A stretch of 64,000 nt of DNA from Paenibacillus caui (GCF_019904135.1 NZ_JAIOGQ010000002.1:1-64000), one strand, 5' to 3'. Numbered from the stretch's first letter, positions 7,973-18,124 are shown. Numbers and translations: made by a program. Notes: generated from the sequence alone by a model not told the origin.

Positions 7973-10900
7973 TTATTTTCTCTGAGTGGCACGCCAGATC
8001 ATCGTTACCGCTTCTGCTCGTGTAGCACGAGATTTCGGTTTCACCGTGTTGTCCGGATAACCGTTTATTAATCCATACTCTGCTGCAGCAGCGACAGCCT
8101 TCTGTGCCCATGCGGCAATGCTGTCCTGGTCGGCAAAGGTTAAATGGGATGGCGCATCGTCCAATTGCAAGGCATTAGCCGTCATGACCGCCATTTGCTC
8201 GCGCGTAATAGCGTCGTCGGGAGCAAAGGTATTCGGATCGTATCCTTGAACCATCCCGTACGAATACGCCGTGGAAATGGCTTGCTCCGCCCAATGACCA
8301 GCCGTATCGCTGAATGTCTTGCTTCCTTTATTGGTGAGGCCCAGCGCTCGAACCAGCATCGCAGCGAATTCTGCTCGGCTGATTGTAAGGTCGGGCTTGA
8401 AGCTGCCGTCCGGATAACCGTTCACAGCGCCTTTTGCTGCAAGACTCTCAATGTTCTTTTGCGCCCAGTGACCTTTTATGTCCATAAAATGAACGCCATT
8501 GTCCTCTTTCACTATGGGTCTCTCTATTATCGCAAATTTGGCGAAGCGGTCGGTAGTGCCGCTTACCGTGCCCTTACTCCAGTCTACAGCGGCGTTGTCC
8601 AGTTCGACCCATTCATTCGTATCTTCGTCAAATCGGCAGAGCCTGAGTTCATTGTTTTCTGCTTGGACGGAAGCCTTGTCAAATTGCAGGCTGATGGTTA
8701 CGTCTTTGTCGAAGTTCCCTGCTAAATCTTTCTTAAACTCAATGACTTTGCTAACCAATCGTTCTCCTTCGGATAAAGGAAGGGCATCCGGGCGGGTGAT
8801 TTCGGCAATGGTTAAATAAAACGGGCGGTTCAATGCTCTGGCAGGGATGGTGATTTGCCCCCCATCAAAAGCAATCGTTCTTCCCTCAATCCCCACCAGG
8901 AACGTGTTGTTCGGCAGCGGATTTTCACCTTTATCGCTTGAACCGTCTGATCCGTCTGCATCACCCGGCCGCTGGATGGTCAGACGGAAACGGCTGGAGG
9001 TCGCAGTGTTCTCATTGCCTGCCTGATCAAGGGCCCGAACGTGCAAATACCAGTCTCCGTCGGCTCCACTTTTTGTAAGCGTTGAACCGCTTGTAAATGG
9101 AATCCAGCCTCCAGCAGGCGCAGACGGATCGGTTGTCCATACATACTGCAGCGAGGAGGCGTCCGTGCTGCTTCCCTCATCAGTGACCGTCACCATTGGC
9201 GCTGCCGATGCAGTCTGTATTTCGCTACCATTCGGACGAAAAAGGATCACTGGCGGCGTAATGTCGAGCTTCACTGTGAGCTCCATAGAGAGTGTATTTC
9301 CCGCCTTGTCCGATGCCTGAAACAGGATCGTATGAATGCCTTCGTCCGATATGTCGATCGGGGTCCTGTTCCCGTAAGCTTGTGCAGCGCCTCCATTGAG
9401 CGTGTAGGTGAAATCGGCAAGCTCACTGACTCCCGTTTTTGCGTAGACGCTCACGGTAACGCTCTCATTTGTCCATTCGCCGCTCCCATAATCCCTTCCG
9501 TCCGCTTTCACGAGCGTCGGCGTGAGAGTTATTCCAGCCATGCTGATATTGACTGTACGGCTTTCAACCGATTCATTACCCGCTGCATCGACGGCCTTGA
9601 ACGTGAGCCGATGAACGCCGTCATCACGCAGGACAATATCCGATAGATAAGGGCTCCACGTCGCTCCGCTATCAAGCGAATATGTGAGCGAAGTCACGCT
9701 GCTCTCATCTGTCGCTTCTACGCTCACACGGACACTCTGGTTGGTCCATTCACCATCAACATACGCATTTCCGTCCGCTTCGGTCATCGTAATCGCGATC
9801 GATGGCGGCGTTTTGTCCGAATGAGGGATCCATTCAACCATTCGATCCGTGAAGCTGAGCAGCGCATTGTTAGCCTGGTCGAAAATATTTCCGGATTGCA
9901 TATCGTAAGACAGGAGCACTTGCCCGCCTTGTTCAAAAGTTTTGTCAATCGTAAAGACCAGGTCCTTCGTTCCTGTCCCGTCGACTCGGGTAACCGTTAC
10001 GGCCTTCCCGTCTGCAATAATCGCGATCCCCCCGGCATTCGCCAGGCTGACTTCTTCATCGAATGTCACGATGATTTGGTCCGGATGCTCGCTTTCGATC
10101 TTCGCGCCCACGACAGTCGGCGGAGCTGCGTCCCATCCGAGGTTGGCTGCGATTCCTTGCAGGACGGGATAAGTTTTCCCTTCTTGCAAGACCCAGGTTT
10201 CGCCGAAATCCCAAACGGCACCGTAAGCAGCGCGCTGCTTCATTTCCGAAGTGGCTCGCGGTTCGCCTTTGCCGGAGTCGGATTGGCCGGCTGTTTCCTT
10301 GTTATAAAAGCTCGCGGATGGCGTGTCGAAATCCCGTCCTACCAGCCCTCCGACATCGCCGCTCCCCCTGACCCCGCCGACGGCATAAGTATTGTCGATC
10401 GTGCTGACATTCCGTCCTACAAGTCCGCCAACCTCGTAACGGCCGCGGACTGAACCGGTAGCGTACGCATTATTCACCATACCGGTCATCTCATTTTTCC
10501 CCATTAATCCGCCTACGAAATCCATACCGGTAATACTGCCGGCGGCGTAGGACTGGCTGACTTGGCTGCCAAAATCATTCAGCCCCACCAACCCGCCGAT
10601 GTTGTAATAACTGCCGCCCACGCTGCCGGTTGCATAAGCGCTGCGCACTGTACCCGCATTAGAGCCGACCAGACCGCCGACGTTAGAGTTCCCGCTCACG
10701 CTGCCCGTGGCGTATACAGCTTCAGTGACACTGCCCGTACTGTTCCATCCGACCAGACCGCCAACACCGTTATTCCCATTGACACCGCTGCCCGAGCCGG
10801 AACTGCTGATTGTGCCGGAGTTGTACCCGACCAATCCTCCGGCGTTGTCTGTTCCGGTAACGCGTCCTGTCACATATGCATTTTCTATTCGTCCGCCCAG

Positions 10901-12433
10901 CCCGTTCTCTCCCGACAGCATGCCTGTCCGAGATCCGCCGGTAACGCTTCCGTCCTTCAAATGAAGATCGTGTACATCTCCGCCGGAAATATGGCTGAAC
11001 ATGCCGATATTGGCTCTATTGCTCCTGTTGATATAAAGCCCCGTAATCGTATGGCCCTGGCCGTCCAGTGTGCCCGAGAAGGATTCGCCTTCTAGGCCGC
11101 TCCCGATAGGCTCAAAGCCTAAACCGTCGCTTAGGCTTGTCGCCCACAGATCTGATCGGGCATCGTCATGGAGGTCGGCTCCTAAATCAATGTCCTGCGC
11201 CAGCGTATAATTCATCGTCAGATCCATTGCGATCAATTGCAGCTGATGCGCGTTACGGATGGTACTGGACCATTCCGACCGCAGGAAAGGACGAGTCGAA
11301 CCATCTAACATATACCAGACATTCGCGAAATCAAAGCCGGAATAACTCGGTTGGCTTAGCGCCTGTGCAGTTGTGAGGCCGCTGCCGTCGTCACAAAAAA
11401 CTCCATATACGTCGGCCCCGCACATCTTATCCTGTCCGGTCGTTTCCTTGTCCCAATAAATGTTTTCCGGATCCGCACCGCTATTAGTCCCGATAAACCC
11501 GCCGACGTAGCTCTTCCCGCTTACGGCGCCGGTGGCATAGGAGCTTGTGATCGGACCAAAGTCAACCGTCTGGCCGATGAGTCCGCCAACCGCCGCCTGT
11601 CCGCTTACGGCACCCGTGGCGTAAGTGTTGTACACGCTGCCGGCAAGCTTGATGCCGATCAACCCGCCCACATTTTGGTTGCCGCTAACGTGGCCGGTGG
11701 CGTAGGACTGGCTGATCTCTCCGGCTTCACTGTTCCCTGCCAGGCCACCGACGAAATCCTTACCGCTGACATCGCCTGTGGCGTAAGAGAACTCAATGCC
11801 TCCGTCGTTGCGTCCCACCAATCCTCCAACTTCGTTGCTTCCGCGGACATTACCGGTGGCGTGGGCGTTAATTATTTTGCCTTCGATGTAGTTATATCCT
11901 ACCAGCCCAGCTGCATAGCCGTCACCGTTTATGCTCGCGGTGCTGTATGACCGCTCGACGGTGCCTTTGTTAAACCCGGCAAGACTTCCCGTGGCAAAGC
12001 CTCTGCCGGTGACTGATCCTCCCTCAAGGCCGACATTTCGGACCACGCCAGCTTCGCCGATCTGTCCGAACAGACCGATGCTATAGGAAACATCCGCAAG
12101 ATGAATGGTCAAACCGCGGATGACATGTCCCTGACCGTCGAAGACGCCGGTGAACGCGCTGCCCCCGCCATTCGGACTAAAGCTGCCGATCGGCTCAAAG
12201 CCTCCGCCATTGTTCCAAGCCGCGGTTTCCGACGCGTCGATGTCCGCCCCGAGCTGATAATGCGCGTCCAGATCATTGCGGACGGCGTTCAATTGATCTA
12301 ACGTCGTGATGATGTAGGGATTGCCGGCCGACCCGTCACCGGGCATGGCGGCATCCGAATCGGCGAAGGCTTGAAACGGAACAATACCTATCAATAGAAA
12401 TAATGTCATTAAACTCGAGTGAGTACGTCTCAT
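7973..12433 (-). CDS. Large GLUG-repeat surface protein with three SLH domains
   Basis: A 1486-residue secreted protein. A signal peptide (to ALADS-like site near residue 25) is followed by two blocks of GLUG repeats, about 15 in all (VGGLVGRNxGxI type), each block introduced by a similar unit ending YQLGADIDAS / YTLAQDIDLG. Next come an Ig-like segment (PDQIIVTFDEEVS), three repeats of the type GEWTNQSVRVSVEATD...GVHRLTFKAVDAAGN, a ZU5-like stretch (GGQITIPARAL), and three SLH domains in the last 190 residues (HWAQKNIESLAAKGAVNGYPDGSFKP and two more), which bind pyruvylated cell-wall polymer. It is therefore a cell-surface adhesin or matrix-binding protein. AAAGGAGG precedes ATG 12433. Its own terminator follows. 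Confidence 0.85.
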   Translation of the reverse strand: MRRTHSSLMTLFLLIGIVPFQAFADSDAAMPGDGSAGNPYIITTLDQLNAVRNDLDAHYQLGADIDASETAAWNNGGGFEPIGSFSPNGGGSAFTGVFDGQGHVIRGLTIHLADVSYSIGLFGQIGEAGVVRNVGLEGGSVTGRGFATGSLAGFNKGTVERSYSTASINGDGYAAGLVGYNYIEGKIINAHATGNVRGSNEVGGLVGRNDGGIEFSYATGDVSGKDFVGGLAGNSEAGEISQSYATGHVSGNQNVGGLIGIKLAGSVYNTYATGAVSGQAAVGGLIGQTVDFGPITSSYATGAVSGKSYVGGFIGTNSGADPENIYWDKETTGQDKMCGADVYGVFCDDGSGLTTAQALSQPSYSGFDFANVWYMLDGSTRPFLRSEWSSTIRNAHQLQLIAMDLTMNYTLAQDIDLGADLHDDARSDLWATSLSDGLGFEPIGSGLEGESFSGTLDGQGHTITGLYINRSNRANIGMFSHISGGDVHDLHLKDGSVTGGSRTGMLSGENGLGGRIENAYVTGRVTGTDNAGGLVGYNSGTISSSGSGSGVNGNNGVGGLVGWNSTGSVTEAVYATGSVSGNSNVGGLVGSNAGTVRSAYATGSVGGSYYNIGGLVGLNDFGSQVSQSYAAGSITGMDFVGGLMGKNEMTGMVNNAYATGSVRGRYEVGGLVGRNVSTIDNTYAVGGVRGSGDVGGLVGRDFDTPSASFYNKETAGQSDSGKGEPRATSEMKQRAAYGAVWDFGETWVLQEGKTYPVLQGIAANLGWDAAPPTVVGAKIESEHPDQIIVTFDEEVSLANAGGIAIIADGKAVTVTRVDGTGTKDLVFTIDKTFEQGGQVLLSYDMQSGNIFDQANNALLSFTDRMVEWIPHSDKTPPSIAITMTEADGNAYVDGEWTNQSVRVSVEATDESSVTSLTYSLDSGATWSPYLSDIVLRDDGVHRLTFKAVDAAGNESVESRTVNISMAGITLTPTLVKADGRDYGSGEWTNESVTVSVYAKTGVSELADFTYTLNGGAAQAYGNRTPIDISDEGIHTILFQASDKAGNTLSMELTVKLDITPPVILFRPNGSEIQTASAAPMVTVTDEGSSTDASSLQYVWTTDPSAPAGGWIPFTSGSTLTKSGADGDWYLHVRALDQAGNENTATSSRFRLTIQRPGDADGSDGSSDKGENPLPNNTFLVGIEGRTIAFDGGQITIPARALNRPFYLTIAEITRPDALPLSEGERLVSKVIEFKKDLAGNFDKDVTISLQFDKASVQAENNELRLCRFDEDTNEWVELDNAAVDWSKGTVSGTTDRFAKFAIIERPIVKEDNGVHFMDIKGHWAQKNIESLAAKGAVNGYPDGSFKPDLTISRAEFAAMLVRALGLTNKGSKTFSDTAGHWAEQAISTAYSYGMVQGYDPNTFAPDDAITREQMAVMTANALQLDDAPSHLTFADQDSIAAWAQKAVAAAAEYGLINGYPDNTVKPKSRATRAEAVTMIWRATQRK

Positions 12434-12545
12434 TTGTTCGCTTCCTCCTTTCGTTATTCATTTTGTCACCCCGAAAATTATATTAAATTTTGTAATATTG
12501 CGAATCTAACCCCGGTTATAGGTCCGGTTATAGAAAGTCTATATA

Positions 12546-12573
12546 ACAAAAGCGACCCGCCAATTGGCGAGTC
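12546..12573 (-). terminator. Terminator of the LuxR-type regulator gene
   Basis: GACTCGCC / GGCGGGTC stem with a short AATT loop followed by CTTTTGTT on the minus strand, just after the stop at 12595. Confidence 0.75.
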
Positions 12574-12594
12574 AGAGATATAAAGCTTACCGTT

Positions 12595-15183
12595 TTAAGC
12601 TTGCAATTCTTTGCCGCGTTTAATGGCTTCCACCCGGTTCCCTGCCTGCAGCTTGCTGTAAATGTGATTGATGTGCGTTTTCAAGGTTCCCATGCCGATG
12701 CCGAGGGTCTGGGCGATAGCCGGGTTGTCCATCCCTTCTTCCATATAGCGGAAAATCGTATATTCCCGTGGCGTCAGAAGCATCTCTAGTGCAGCTCTGC
12801 CTTGATGCGGCGTTTCGGCTGCTGCCCCGAAAGCAGACAAAATTTTACGCACAAAGACAAGCGAAGGCGCGTTTTTATCCCGAAGATTCCCCTTTTGGCG
12901 CTGCTCCACATACTCTGCGAGCAGCTTTGCAACCGGCTTGCCCTTGTCAACGAACACACGGATATAATCATCGGGTTTCGCGTATTTCAGCGCCTCTTCC
13001 AGTTTGAGGAGCGCTTGCTGCGGCTTGCCCGCAAGCTTCAGCATTACCGCTTGCAGCACTTGAATGTCCAAGGCGTCCATCGGACGATGGCCTCTTACCG
13101 CGACTCGCAGCAATCTTTCAGATAACGCCCAGGCCTCTTGGCCTTTCCCGGTTTCCATCAACACTCTAACGAGGAAGATATAGACGAATAGCTGATAAAC
13201 GGATACCGGATCATCCGCCGAGACCTTGTACCGATCTTTCCATTCGACAGCCGCAGAGGGGTCCCCTAAATCCAGCCTCAGCGCGGCCATCTCCGCTTCG
13301 AGCAGGATGGGGGCCGCCTTGGCGCCATCCTCAAGCGCTCTCTGGCAGGCATCTTCCAGCCATTTCTTGGCCTGGGGAATGTCCTGCCTGGATTTGCTGA
13401 TGCGCGACATGAACAGGCTAGCGGGAACGTAAACCTTCTCCGGCTGATAATGCGCCTGGCTTCGGCCTTGCAATCCCCGCTTCAAATAATGCTCCGCCTG
13501 CTCCAGCTCGCCCCGTTCATAGAGCAATTCTCCGTAGCAGACAAGAACCGAATCCTGCAGGCCAATGTGCTCCATGAATTCGATCATGCTCAAAAAGAAG
13601 GTATCCGAAAGGCCTCGGGGCAAATGCTTGCCGCGCTTGCCGTTGTATGATCTGTATATGGACGGAGACAGCGGCATTTGAGGAGAGGCGAATATCAGAT
13701 CCGTTCCTTTCGGATTATACCGAAGCGAGAGCTGGATATATTCCAGTCCTTTCATCATATCCATGTCATATTGGGTCGCTTTAAAGTTCCTTACATAATA
13801 CAGATAGCTCAAATAGCGATTCTTCTCTTCCGGACTCCAGTTGGCTGAAGATGCCGCATAATGCTGCTCGGCCAGCTTCAAATGCTGTTCCGCCAGATCA
13901 AGGTCTTGAGCCCATAATAAAGAATAGATGTACGAGAAATAGAGATAGGGATGCTGCATAAGCAGTTTCTCGGGGATAGCCGACAGCCAGACCTTCATCG
14001 TCGAGAATTCCCTGCGAATCATCATGCTTCTCATCTGTTCAAGCAACCGAATGGCTTCTGTATAACACGCTCCGGCCAAGTAGTAATCTACCGCCTCTTC
14101 AAGCAGTTCCTCCGATTCGCACCAAGCGGCAGCCGCTTGGAACAGCATATTCATCTTGGCGGGATCACGGCGTCTTAGCTGCTGCAGCAGAAACTCGCCG
14201 AACAGATGGTGAAATCGGTACCATTCCTTGTCCTCATCCAGCGGAGTGAGGAACAAGTTGAGTTTTGCCAGCTCCGCCAGCTTCTCTGCACCGTTCTTGC
14301 CGGCCACGGCTTTGCACAGAGGCCCGTTCATCCGCTGAAGAATGGAAACGTTCAACAGAAATTGCTGAGTCGGCTCGTCCAGCGATTCAAACACTTCCTC
14401 GAATAAAAATCGCTCGACAGCTGCATGACTGGAATGCACACGTTTAAAAGCTCCCGTCCACTCCTCATCGCGCAAAGACAACGAAATCAGCTTAAGTCCT
14501 GTCACCCAGCCCTCGGTTTTGAACAGGATTCGTTCAATCTGCTCCCTTTGCATCTCCTTCTTCTCAACGATGCGAAAGAAATCTTCCGTTTCGTGCAAAT
14601 CAAAACACAACTGCTTGGCATGGATTTCATGGACCCAGTTCCGGCTGATCCATCTCGCCTTCAAGAATCCGCCAGTCGTTCGGCTGGAAAAGCAGATATG
14701 TACGGAAGGAGGCAAATACTCCAGAAAATAAGAGACGGACGCTATGATATCCGTATCATGAATTACATGCCAATCATCGAGCGCCAGGACAAGCGGCTCT
14801 TGCAAGCCGTTCAATTCGTTCAGCAAAGCGACGATAAACGGCTCGTATTGGCCGGGGGTCAGCGTAGCGGCAGCCGCATGGAGCGAATCGGACAAGCTGC
14901 CCAGCGCCTGCTCGATCGCCTTCGTGACATAATGCCAAAAACGGATTAAATCATTATCCTTGTTATCCAGCGCCAGCCATCCGACAGGTGTGTTTAGCTC
15001 TCTAACCCAATCGCTGACCAATGTCGTTTTACCGTATCCGGCAGGAGCCGTAATAAAAGTCGCCTTGCAGTCTAGTCCCTCATTCAATCGCTCAATAAGC
15101 CGGGGACGCGGCAAGGATGGATGTAGGGGCTTCGGTAGTTCTATTTTAGACAAAAGCAGAAGTTCGCTCATTCTTTCTCTCAT
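12595..15183 (-). CDS. MalT-like ATP-dependent LuxR-family transcription regulator
   Basis: An 862-residue STAND-type activator. The N-terminus has a P-loop (APAGYGKTT, residues 46-54) and LVLALDDWHVI as the Walker B region; the middle third is a helical, TPR-like sensor; the last 65 residues form a LuxR helix-turn-helix (LTPREYTIFRYMEEG...IAQTLGIGMGTLKTHINHIYSKL). Proteins of this build sense a small ligand, oligomerise with ATP and activate transcription. The target is not visible; the adjacent surface-protein gene (7973-12433) on the same strand and the stalk protein upstream are natural candidates. Start at ATG 15183 (AAGGGG upstream) or ATG 15171. It follows the stalk-protein gene by 41 bases, so the two may share a transcript. 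Confidence 0.85.
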   Translation of the reverse strand: MRERMSELLLLSKIELPKPLHPSLPRPRLIERLNEGLDCKATFITAPAGYGKTTLVSDWVRELNTPVGWLALDNKDNDLIRFWHYVTKAIEQALGSLSDSLHAAAATLTPGQYEPFIVALLNELNGLQEPLVLALDDWHVIHDTDIIASVSYFLEYLPPSVHICFSSRTTGGFLKARWISRNWVHEIHAKQLCFDLHETEDFFRIVEKKEMQREQIERILFKTEGWVTGLKLISLSLRDEEWTGAFKRVHSSHAAVERFLFEEVFESLDEPTQQFLLNVSILQRMNGPLCKAVAGKNGAEKLAELAKLNLFLTPLDEDKEWYRFHHLFGEFLLQQLRRRDPAKMNMLFQAAAAWCESEELLEEAVDYYLAGACYTEAIRLLEQMRSMMIRREFSTMKVWLSAIPEKLLMQHPYLYFSYIYSLLWAQDLDLAEQHLKLAEQHYAASSANWSPEEKNRYLSYLYYVRNFKATQYDMDMMKGLEYIQLSLRYNPKGTDLIFASPQMPLSPSIYRSYNGKRGKHLPRGLSDTFFLSMIEFMEHIGLQDSVLVCYGELLYERGELEQAEHYLKRGLQGRSQAHYQPEKVYVPASLFMSRISKSRQDIPQAKKWLEDACQRALEDGAKAAPILLEAEMAALRLDLGDPSAAVEWKDRYKVSADDPVSVYQLFVYIFLVRVLMETGKGQEAWALSERLLRVAVRGHRPMDALDIQVLQAVMLKLAGKPQQALLKLEEALKYAKPDDYIRVFVDKGKPVAKLLAEYVEQRQKGNLRDKNAPSLVFVRKILSAFGAAAETPHQGRAALEMLLTPREYTIFRYMEEGMDNPAIAQTLGIGMGTLKTHINHIYSKLQAGNRVEAIKRGKELQA

Positions 15184-15224
15184 GCATCATAAACCCCTTC
15201 TTTTCGAAAGCTTCACTCGGGAGA

Positions 15225-16226
15225 TTAGTGACGGGAGAACGACTGAAGGACCCCATCTTTAAATAATAAATATTCGGATAATGTAGAAGTAATTTCATAG
15301 ACCCACGTATCCGTCGACCCCGACGAGTAGTTATCCAAGTAATGCCTGCTATAGGGGCCCCAGGCTAAATAGACCATATTGCTGGTCATGCCAACGCTGA
15401 TCTGATTATTCTCAATTTGCTGCCAATATTTTTGCGGGAAGTTATAGGTCTTGTAAGGACTTGTCATATAGAAAGTAAACGGAAAATTAGATTGATGCAA
15501 ATGTCTGACTTTGTAGCTTTTATTCTTATGAGTAAAATAAACGGTCAGCCAATCCCCAATTAATTCATCGCGTTCTATCTTCGTAATCTTTACTTGCGCC
15601 ATATTTTTAACGGATGAACTAAGAGTCCCGTCAAGTTCGGTTATGTAGACCGAGGTGTTATGTATCCAAGCGGTTTTTCCCAAGTATTTCTGATACGTTT
15701 CATAAGCGCTATTGACCTGGATGTATATCTTTTTCGTCTCGCTCGTCAACGTTACGGATCTTAAGAATTTGGATTGATCGTCCAATGTACCGTGAGCAAC
15801 TGTAACCGTTACTTTAAAAGCATCTTTAATCACTTGCAAAGGTAACATAAGCTTGTCCTCAATCATTTGGGGTGGAACGTTATAAAAGGTTTTTGCTCCA
15901 TTGATCCATACATATTTGGAATTCACTTTAGCGGCAACTGTCGTATGCCCAAGCCCGAGTTTTATGTCATCCGTTTTACTGTTGTATTGTATTTGGGCAC
16001 CCAACTCTTTAAATAGGGCAGCTGCAGGCAGCATCGTATTGTTTTTGAGAACCACCCCTTTTTCCTTAAGCTCGACTATTGGTAATTCCGCTAAGGTTTT
16101 TACAGTATCTGTTTGATCATTACCTGGTACTTGCCCCTGATCCGCGGCAACTGCAGCCATGTCTACGCCCGTAAAAGCGGAAAACCATAAAACGACAACC
16201 CATAATAAAATACCAAACTTCTTCAA
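15225..16226 (-). CDS. Secreted copper-amine-oxidase-N-like stalk protein
   Basis: A 333-residue secreted protein with a TTG start at 16226 behind GGGGGC. After a signal peptide (to about residue 28) comes a copper-amine-oxidase N-terminal-like stalk domain (VVLKNNTMLPAAALFKELGAQIQYNSKTDDIKL...KLMLPLQVIKDAF), common in Paenibacillus and used as an extracellular structural module, not an oxidase. The C-terminal third has ISVGMTSNMVYLAWG and TDTWVYE, which resemble the SmpA/BamE-like pattern 'VxxGMTxxxVxxxLGxP...WxY'. Enzyme activity is not expected. The role is unknown; it may be an envelope sensor or adaptor linked to the downstream LuxR regulator. Confidence 0.7.
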   Translation of the reverse strand: MKKFGILLWVVVLWFSAFTGVDMAAVAADQGQVPGNDQTDTVKTLAELPIVELKEKGVVLKNNTMLPAAALFKELGAQIQYNSKTDDIKLGLGHTTVAAKVNSKYVWINGAKTFYNVPPQMIEDKLMLPLQVIKDAFKVTVTVAHGTLDDQSKFLRSVTLTSETKKIYIQVNSAYETYQKYLGKTAWIHNTSVYITELDGTLSSSVKNMAQVKITKIERDELIGDWLTVYFTHKNKSYKVRHLHQSNFPFTFYMTSPYKTYNFPQKYWQQIENNQISVGMTSNMVYLAWGPYSRHYLDNYSSGSTDTWVYEITSTLSEYLLFKDGVLQSFSRH

Positions 16227-16325
16227 TGGTTAGCCCCCATTTTACACTTTTTTGTTCATCATACCACTTCCTTTTTTCTAGTTTTGTCGAACTATGTCGC
16301 TGGCATGGAATTGCATCCATAAAGT

Positions 16326-16347
16326 AAAAAAACCGCGCCAAGCGCGG
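16326..16347 (-). terminator. Terminator of the 16394-16924 gene
   Basis: Perfect CCGCGC / GCGCGG stem with a three-base loop and seven T on the minus strand. Confidence 0.9.
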
Positions 16348-16393
16348 ATCCCAATAATTATTTATTGTCCTCTTATTCGTTCCTAGTTCCGGT

Positions 16394-16924
16394 TCAAAGG
16401 TTTTCTGAAGTAAGCCTCGCTTTATTTTGTAAAGTATTTTGTAAAGTAGTAAGCGAATTCGCAATCTCGATTAATGTTGCCAGCGGTAATTTATTATGTT
16501 GTGTAAAATCTGAAATAACATAGATTACCCCGTTTTTGAAAAACAGCAGCCGGTTAATTTGATTTGGTAAATAAAATGCTTTAGTACCGTCTTTTAATTT
16601 TAGATCTGAATGCTTGTCCTTAAAGTCATTTGGTGGATATTCAAAAGCTTGTTGTGTTATAGCAATAAACTGGTTTGTATTATCATTAAGGAAACTGATT
16701 CTTAGTGATTTTATTACTTTATGGTAGGATGCACCGGCATGTGTAGGGCTAAAAGGTAAAAAATTCGGTATTACAGCTTTTTTGTTGGCTAGTCTTTCAA
16801 AAAGAATAGCACCGTCACTTATACTTAAGTCGTCACCAAGTGGCCTGTTTAATCGATCCATATCCTGTGGTCCCCATATGCTTATCGCCAAAGATAAGGC
16901 TAGGAACATTTTTGTAATAAACAT
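16394..16924 (-). CDS. Exported hypothetical protein
   Basis: A 176-residue protein that I do not recognise. It has a short N-terminal hydrophobic segment (MFITKMFLALSLAISIWG) consistent with a signal peptide, then a mixed alpha/beta body with SLRISFLNDNTNQFIAITQ, GTKAFYLPNQINRLLFFKNGVIYVISDF and a helical end (ATLIEIANSLTTLQ). The pattern (a strand-rich domain ending in a helix with 'LIEIANSL') recalls anti-sigma-factor-type or DUF4367-like extracellular domains, but the match is weak. CGGAGA precedes ATG 16924 and a strong terminator follows, so it is a genuine single-gene unit. The base composition is lower in G+C than its neighbours. Confidence 0.6.
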   Translation of the reverse strand: MFITKMFLALSLAISIWGPQDMDRLNRPLGDDLSISDGAILFERLANKKAVIPNFLPFSPTHAGASYHKVIKSLRISFLNDNTNQFIAITQQAFEYPPNDFKDKHSDLKLKDGTKAFYLPNQINRLLFFKNGVIYVISDFTQHNKLPLATLIEIANSLTTLQNTLQNKARLTSENL

Positions 16925-17098
16925 TTTGTGTCTCCGATCTCGGGAATTTTCTGAATTATGGTTCTGACCTTAAATTAAGTATCTTCCAAATTCAAAAAAA
17001 ACTATTCAAAAAAATAATTAAATCCCGTTCTCGGCTGACCAAGAATCGAAGAGGTTTCGCTACAATTCTTTCATCAGTTCTCCCCATTGAACAATCAA

Positions 17099-17842
17099 TT
17101 ATCTTGAGTGTCCTACCATAATCATGCGCGGTGATTCCCGTTCCTCATAACGGGACTCTTCGTAATCGCCGTAAACTTGGTCGACGATCAAGCCTGATTC
17201 TTCAAGCATATTTATCATCATGGATAGCGGGTACAGCTTAACGCGTTCCCGGTACTTTCTTGCCGGTGCGTTTCCTTCCTGGATGTCAATCTCTTTAAAT
17301 ACAAATCCGTGCTCTATCCTCCGGTTTTCGGTAATGATGATTCCGTCTATTTCCCGGGTTGAATGCGGCACGAGATATTTCCTTACGTATCCATCGTTAA
17401 GGAGGTCCATGACAAATCTGCCGTCCGGTTTTAGAGCTCTCTTCATTTGACCCAGTACCTTAATCTGCTCTTCGTCCTCTTCAAAATACCCAAATGATGT
17501 AAACAAGTTCGTGACTGCATCAAAATGTCCTGAGAAGATCACATCTTCAGGCAGTCTGCGCATATCACTTTGCACCCATGTAATTTTGCGACCTTTATCT
17601 GCGTTACGCCCTTCCCGCAGTAACACGGGGGAAAGATCCACGCCCGTCACACGGTATCCCGCCTTAGCCAAAGGAATGGCGTGCCTTCCCGCTCCGCAGC
17701 AGAGATCAAGAATTCGGCTGCCCACAGGCAGCTTTAACCAGCCGACCATACTTCTAACTTCGTCAGCAGCTCCCTGCCTGTCTCTGTGCTTGTAGACACG
17801 TATGTAATCTTCGCCAAAGGATCTCTCATACCAGTTGTCCAT
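17099..17842 (-). CDS. Class I SAM-dependent methyltransferase
   Basis: About 247 residues. The cofactor site is clear: motif I ILDLCCGAGRHAIPLAKAGYRVTGVDLS with the acidic residue after strand 2, motif II region WVQSDMRRLP, and motif IV FDAVTNLFTSFGYF. A C-terminal half with strands (YRERVKLYPLSMMINMLEESGL) is typical of small-molecule methyltransferases of the Methyltransf_25 type. ATG 17842 is preferred since GGGGGAG and GGGAGG lie just upstream and the family starts at this point; the longer frame to 17929 would add a hydrophobic stretch foreign to the family. The substrate is unknown. Confidence 0.82.
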   Translation of the reverse strand: MDNWYERSFGEDYIRVYKHRDRQGAADEVRSMVGWLKLPVGSRILDLCCGAGRHAIPLAKAGYRVTGVDLSPVLLREGRNADKGRKITWVQSDMRRLPEDVIFSGHFDAVTNLFTSFGYFEEDEEQIKVLGQMKRALKPDGRFVMDLLNDGYVRKYLVPHSTREIDGIIITENRRIEHGFVFKEIDIQEGNAPARKYRERVKLYPLSMMINMLEESGLIVDQVYGDYEESRYEERESPRMIMVGHSR

Positions 17843-18043
17843 TCCTCCCACAACTCCCCCATTTGAAATAATAAAGTTCAGAAGTCCATAATTAATCGTA
17901 ATTATTACTATTAAATACATGTATGACAATAGCTTATTTCGTTTGGACAGTCAATATTAAGGATGAATGAAGCTCATTAATTACAAAATAAAGCCGCTGC
18001 GGATCTGCCAGACAGAATTGAGGCTAATCCGGGAATCAGAGCA

Positions 18044-18078
18044 ATGCAAAGAGACCCTTCATGAACATGAAGAGTCTC
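18044..18078 (-). terminator. Terminator of selO
   Basis: GAGAC and CTTCATG pair with CATGAAG and GTCTC around a two-base loop; a short T run follows on the minus strand. It lies 47 bases past the selO stop. Confidence 0.65.
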
Positions 18079-18124
18079 AGGCTTCGACGCGCTTATCATT
18101 ATTCTATCTGGATTTCCCTTAATA

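Noticed and set aside
7973-12433. Long plus-strand open frames (for example 8144-8725, 9821-10453 and 10562-11095) and short DNA-level repeats that could suggest a CRISPR or repeat array
   Set aside because: They are the antisense of the GLUG-repeat coding sequence, which has strong codon bias, clear domains and a good start. The repeats are protein repeats of varying DNA sequence without constant spacers.
16120-16464. A 114-codon minus-strand frame across the gap between the stalk protein and its neighbour
   Set aside because: It crosses a strong terminator and overlaps both neighbouring genes in another frame; no family resemblance.
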